Positions 62,229 through 64,000 of a stretch of DNA of 64,000 nt are shown in pieces; position 1 is the first letter of the stretch; every line of letters starts with the position of its first letter. The DNA is from Vibrio penaeicida. GTDB taxonomy: Bacteria; Pseudomonadota; Gammaproteobacteria; Enterobacterales; Vibrionaceae. The notes under the pieces are model-generated. The model was not told the DNA's origin, did not search any database, and saw nothing but the letters and a program-made list of their open reading frames with translations. Position numbers and translations under genes: made by a program. The stretch is taken from positions 2,046,001-2,110,000 of the forward strand of contig NZ_AP025145.1 of assembly GCF_019977755.1 (NCBI RefSeq), in the 5' to 3' direction.

Positions 62229-63596
62229 ATGGATAACGTAAACACGGTTAGCTCTTCTAAGAGCAAAAAGAACTTTTGGGTCTTCTTGATCCCTTCCTTG
62301 CTTGGTCTTTTCCTTTTCATGGCACCCATCAGTTTTCAAGGTGAACTGACTATTCCTGTAGCTATTTTGGCTGGCGCACTAAAGGACTTACTGGGTGACT
62401 TGATTGTTCCTATCATTACCTTTGTGATTGGCTTTATGTCTGTAGCAACTATTTTGAATAAAGTTGCTAAGCCTGCGTTTGTCGCAAACAACGCCTTTTT
62501 AACTGGGTTGTTTGACCCTTCTCCACTTTGGTTTGCTGTACGTACCATTGGTGGTATTGCGGTCTTGATGACGTATTTCCAATTTGGTCCAAAATCCATT
62601 TGGGAAGAAAATACGGGGGGTCTTGTACTGGAAGGCTTAATGCCAACACTTTTTGCTGTCTTCATTTTTGCTGGCTTACTGCTTCCGTTACTTCTGAATT
62701 TTGGCCTGCTAGAGCTGTTTGGTACATTGCTGAGCAAAATCATGCGCCCACTATTTAACCTTCCGGGTCGTAGCGCGATCGACTGTATGGCTTCGTGGCT
62801 TGGTGATGGCAGTGTGGGTATCCTTCTAACCAGCAAACAGTACGAGAAAAAATTCTACACACAGCGCGAAGCCGCAGTAGTTGGTACGACTTTCTCAGCC
62901 GTTTCTATCACGTTCAGCCTCGTGGTACTGGCTCAGGTTAACCTGGAGCATATGTTCCTCCCTTTTTACGGTGCCATTTGTTTAGCTGGCTTAGTTGCAG
63001 CGGTGATCATTCCGCGTCTGCCTCCTTTGAGCTATAAGAAAGACCTGTACATTGATGGCAGCGCCCCAAAAGCGTCAGACAATGCCATTCCTGAAGGTCA
63101 CAATAGCTGGTCTTGGGGTCTTAACCTTGCTCTAACAAAAGCAAGCAAAGTGAAGTCGGCGAAAGAGGTGTGTGTTGAAGGGCTAAAAAATGCTGCCGAC
63201 ATGGTGTTTGGTGTACTGCCTGTTGTAATGGCGTTAGGTACAATTGCACTGGTTATCGCAGAATACACGCCGGTATTTTCTATTCTTGGCCAACCATTCG
63301 TGCCATTTTTAGAACTGCTGAACATCCCTGAAGCGGCAAAAGCATCTGAAACTATTGTGGTCGGGTTTGCAGACATGTTTATTCCAGCCATTTTGGCGGC
63401 TTCTATTGAAAGCGACCTGACTCGCTTCGTTATCGCTGCTATGTCTGTTACTCAGCTTATCTACATGTCTGAAGTGGGCGCTTTGCTATTGGGAAGCCGT
63501 ATCCCAGTAAACATCGCAGAGTTGTTCATCATCTTTATTTTGCGCACACTCATTACGCTTCCAGTTATTGCGGGTATCGCGCATCTGATTTTTTAA
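62229..63596 (+). CDS. yjiH: YjiH-family membrane protein (nucleoside-recognition Gate domain)
   Basis: 455 residues, 10-12 membrane segments. Gate-type stretches GRSAIDCMASWLGDGSVGILLTSKQYEKKFYTQREAAVVGTTFSAVSITFSLVV and MVFGVLPVVMALGTIALVIAEYTP are typical of YjiH. Proposed as a transporter or membrane receptor; the substrate is unknown. Upstream 61980-62228 is AT-rich with no gene. AAGAG precedes the ATG. A perfect terminator follows. Confidence 0.85.
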   Translation: MDNVNTVSSSKSKKNFWVFLIPSLLGLFLFMAPISFQGELTIPVAILAGALKDLLGDLIVPIITFVIGFMSVATILNKVAKPAFVANNAFLTGLFDPSPLWFAVRTIGGIAVLMTYFQFGPKSIWEENTGGLVLEGLMPTLFAVFIFAGLLLPLLLNFGLLELFGTLLSKIMRPLFNLPGRSAIDCMASWLGDGSVGILLTSKQYEKKFYTQREAAVVGTTFSAVSITFSLVVLAQVNLEHMFLPFYGAICLAGLVAAVIIPRLPPLSYKKDLYIDGSAPKASDNAIPEGHNSWSWGLNLALTKASKVKSAKEVCVEGLKNAADMVFGVLPVVMALGTIALVIAEYTPVFSILGQPFVPFLELLNIPEAAKASETIVVGFADMFIPAILAASIESDLTRFVIAAMSVTQLIYMSEVGALLLGSRIPVNIAELFIIFILRTLITLPVIAGIAHLIF

Positions 63597-63634
63597 GTAC
63601 AGATTTCTAAGTGCAGGCTTTCTAAGTATAAAGA
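63591..63634 (+). repeat. Tandem 14-15 bp repeat across the yjiH stop codon
   Basis: Three units starting at 63591, 63605 and 63620 share TTYTAAGTRCAG; the first contains the TAA stop. Unit lengths are 14, 15 and 15. Confidence 0.6.
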
Positions 63635-63648
63635 GTAAAACACACCTA

Positions 63649-63678
63649 ATGCCCCCTGATATTTCAGGGGGCATTTTT
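63649..63678 (+). terminator. Strong intrinsic terminator of yjiH
   Basis: ATGCCCCCTGA pairs perfectly with TCAGGGGGCAT over a 4-base loop, then TTTTT. Confidence 0.95.
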
Positions 63679-64000
63679 GTAAAATCCAATACTCTCTTAC
63701 ACTTTTTTTGTTTTCAATACGACTACTGAAAAACTGCATAAAATCACTATTATTCATTTGGTTACGCACCAGCATTAATGATTTCATTATCATTGATTTT
63801 ACCGAACCCTGCTCTACCGCCTTCTCTTGTTTGTTTTTCAAAAAGCTCAAATTAAAATGCAAGCAAACATAAACTGTGACAACGCATTGATATAAACGTA
63901 TCAACCAATTGAAAGTCACTTTATTTTTGCTATTAGTTATCTCTAAAGTATATGGGCTTATCTTTATTATCTTATTTATCAATAAGAAACCTATTGAGTC
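63679..64000. other. AT-rich window end without a gene
   Basis: The only long frame here (minus, 63593-63982) runs through the terminator and has no ribosome site or recognisable domain. The final bases are AT-rich, probably the promoter region of a gene outside the window. Confidence 0.4.

Noticed and set aside
63593..63982. 129-residue minus-strand frame at the window end
   Set aside because: Crosses a perfect terminator and part of the yjiH end; AT-driven composition and no recognisable domain.
1..64000. CRISPR arrays, tRNA/rRNA genes, integrases or intact IS
   Set aside because: None seen. The tandem repeats found are short, have no spacers of regular length and no cas genes nearby.

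Overview
The window looks like chromosomal DNA of a marine gammaproteobacterium, most likely a Vibrionaceae member. Support comes from a GlyGly-CTERM exoprotease, an lpp gene facing an L,D-transpeptidase gene, a ybgA-merR-phr photolyase cluster, a yiaW/yiaV pair, a DUF1007/NicO metal transporter and three GGDEF proteins. Base composition is moderate to AT-rich and gene density is high. I see no rRNA, tRNA, CRISPR array, intact insertion sequence or prophage. All names come from reading the sequence; no database search was run.

Layout. 1-5.1 kb: the tail of a TPR-like gene, then a tightly overlapping minus-strand operon for a response regulator with a degenerate HD-GYP domain, a family-5 solute-binding protein and a histidine kinase. 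5.4-14.1 kb: a five-gene minus-strand operon behind a strong Fur-box candidate. It encodes an S9 oligopeptidase, a heme/hemoglobin-type TonB receptor, a gluzincin protease with a P domain and GlyGly-CTERM tail, and two DUF1566 proteins. 14.3-21.3 kb: a divergent beta-glucoside ABC transporter, GH1 glucosidase and LacI operon behind a perfect-core CRP site and a 25-bp palindrome. 21.4-26 kb: an alpha/beta hydrolase, a YbaK-like deacylase, a DEAD-box helicase, Lpp and an L,D-transpeptidase. 26.1-29.6 kb: a photolyase operon (ybgA-merR-phr) with two TACA-N11-TGTA operator candidates. 29.7-37 kb: a pentitol/pentulose-type ABC transport, dehydrogenase and kinase operon with a LacI regulator. 37.3-39.7 kb: deoD and a zinc-ribbon protein. 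39.8-42.9 kb: two overlapping TPR genes, one with an intact GGEEF domain and one with an apparent relic. 43-45.6 kb: a DMT exporter, yiaW, and a yiaV split by an in-frame TAG. 46.2-49.5 kb: tandem paralogous sensor diguanylate cyclases. 49.8-53.7 kb: a PfpI-like protein, an RHH protein, a Zur-box DUF1007/NicO operon and a CDF transporter. 53.9-63.6 kb: a lipoprotein prolyl oligopeptidase, a GH89 glycosidase with ricin-like modules, a PAP2 phosphatase joined to a likely outer-membrane barrel, a DCC thiol protein and YjiH.

Themes. Metal-responsive control recurs: Fur on the receptor/protease operon and Zur on DUF1007/NicO. Carbon-regulated uptake recurs: CRP and LacI signals. There is also a dense set of putative c-di-GMP proteins. 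A cross-cutting oddity is a set of degenerate 10-18 bp tandem duplications that start in or just after stop codons. The best candidates for an undescribed system are the Fur-box receptor/protease/DUF1566 operon and the binding-protein-coupled two-component operon with a catalytically doubtful HD-GYP output.
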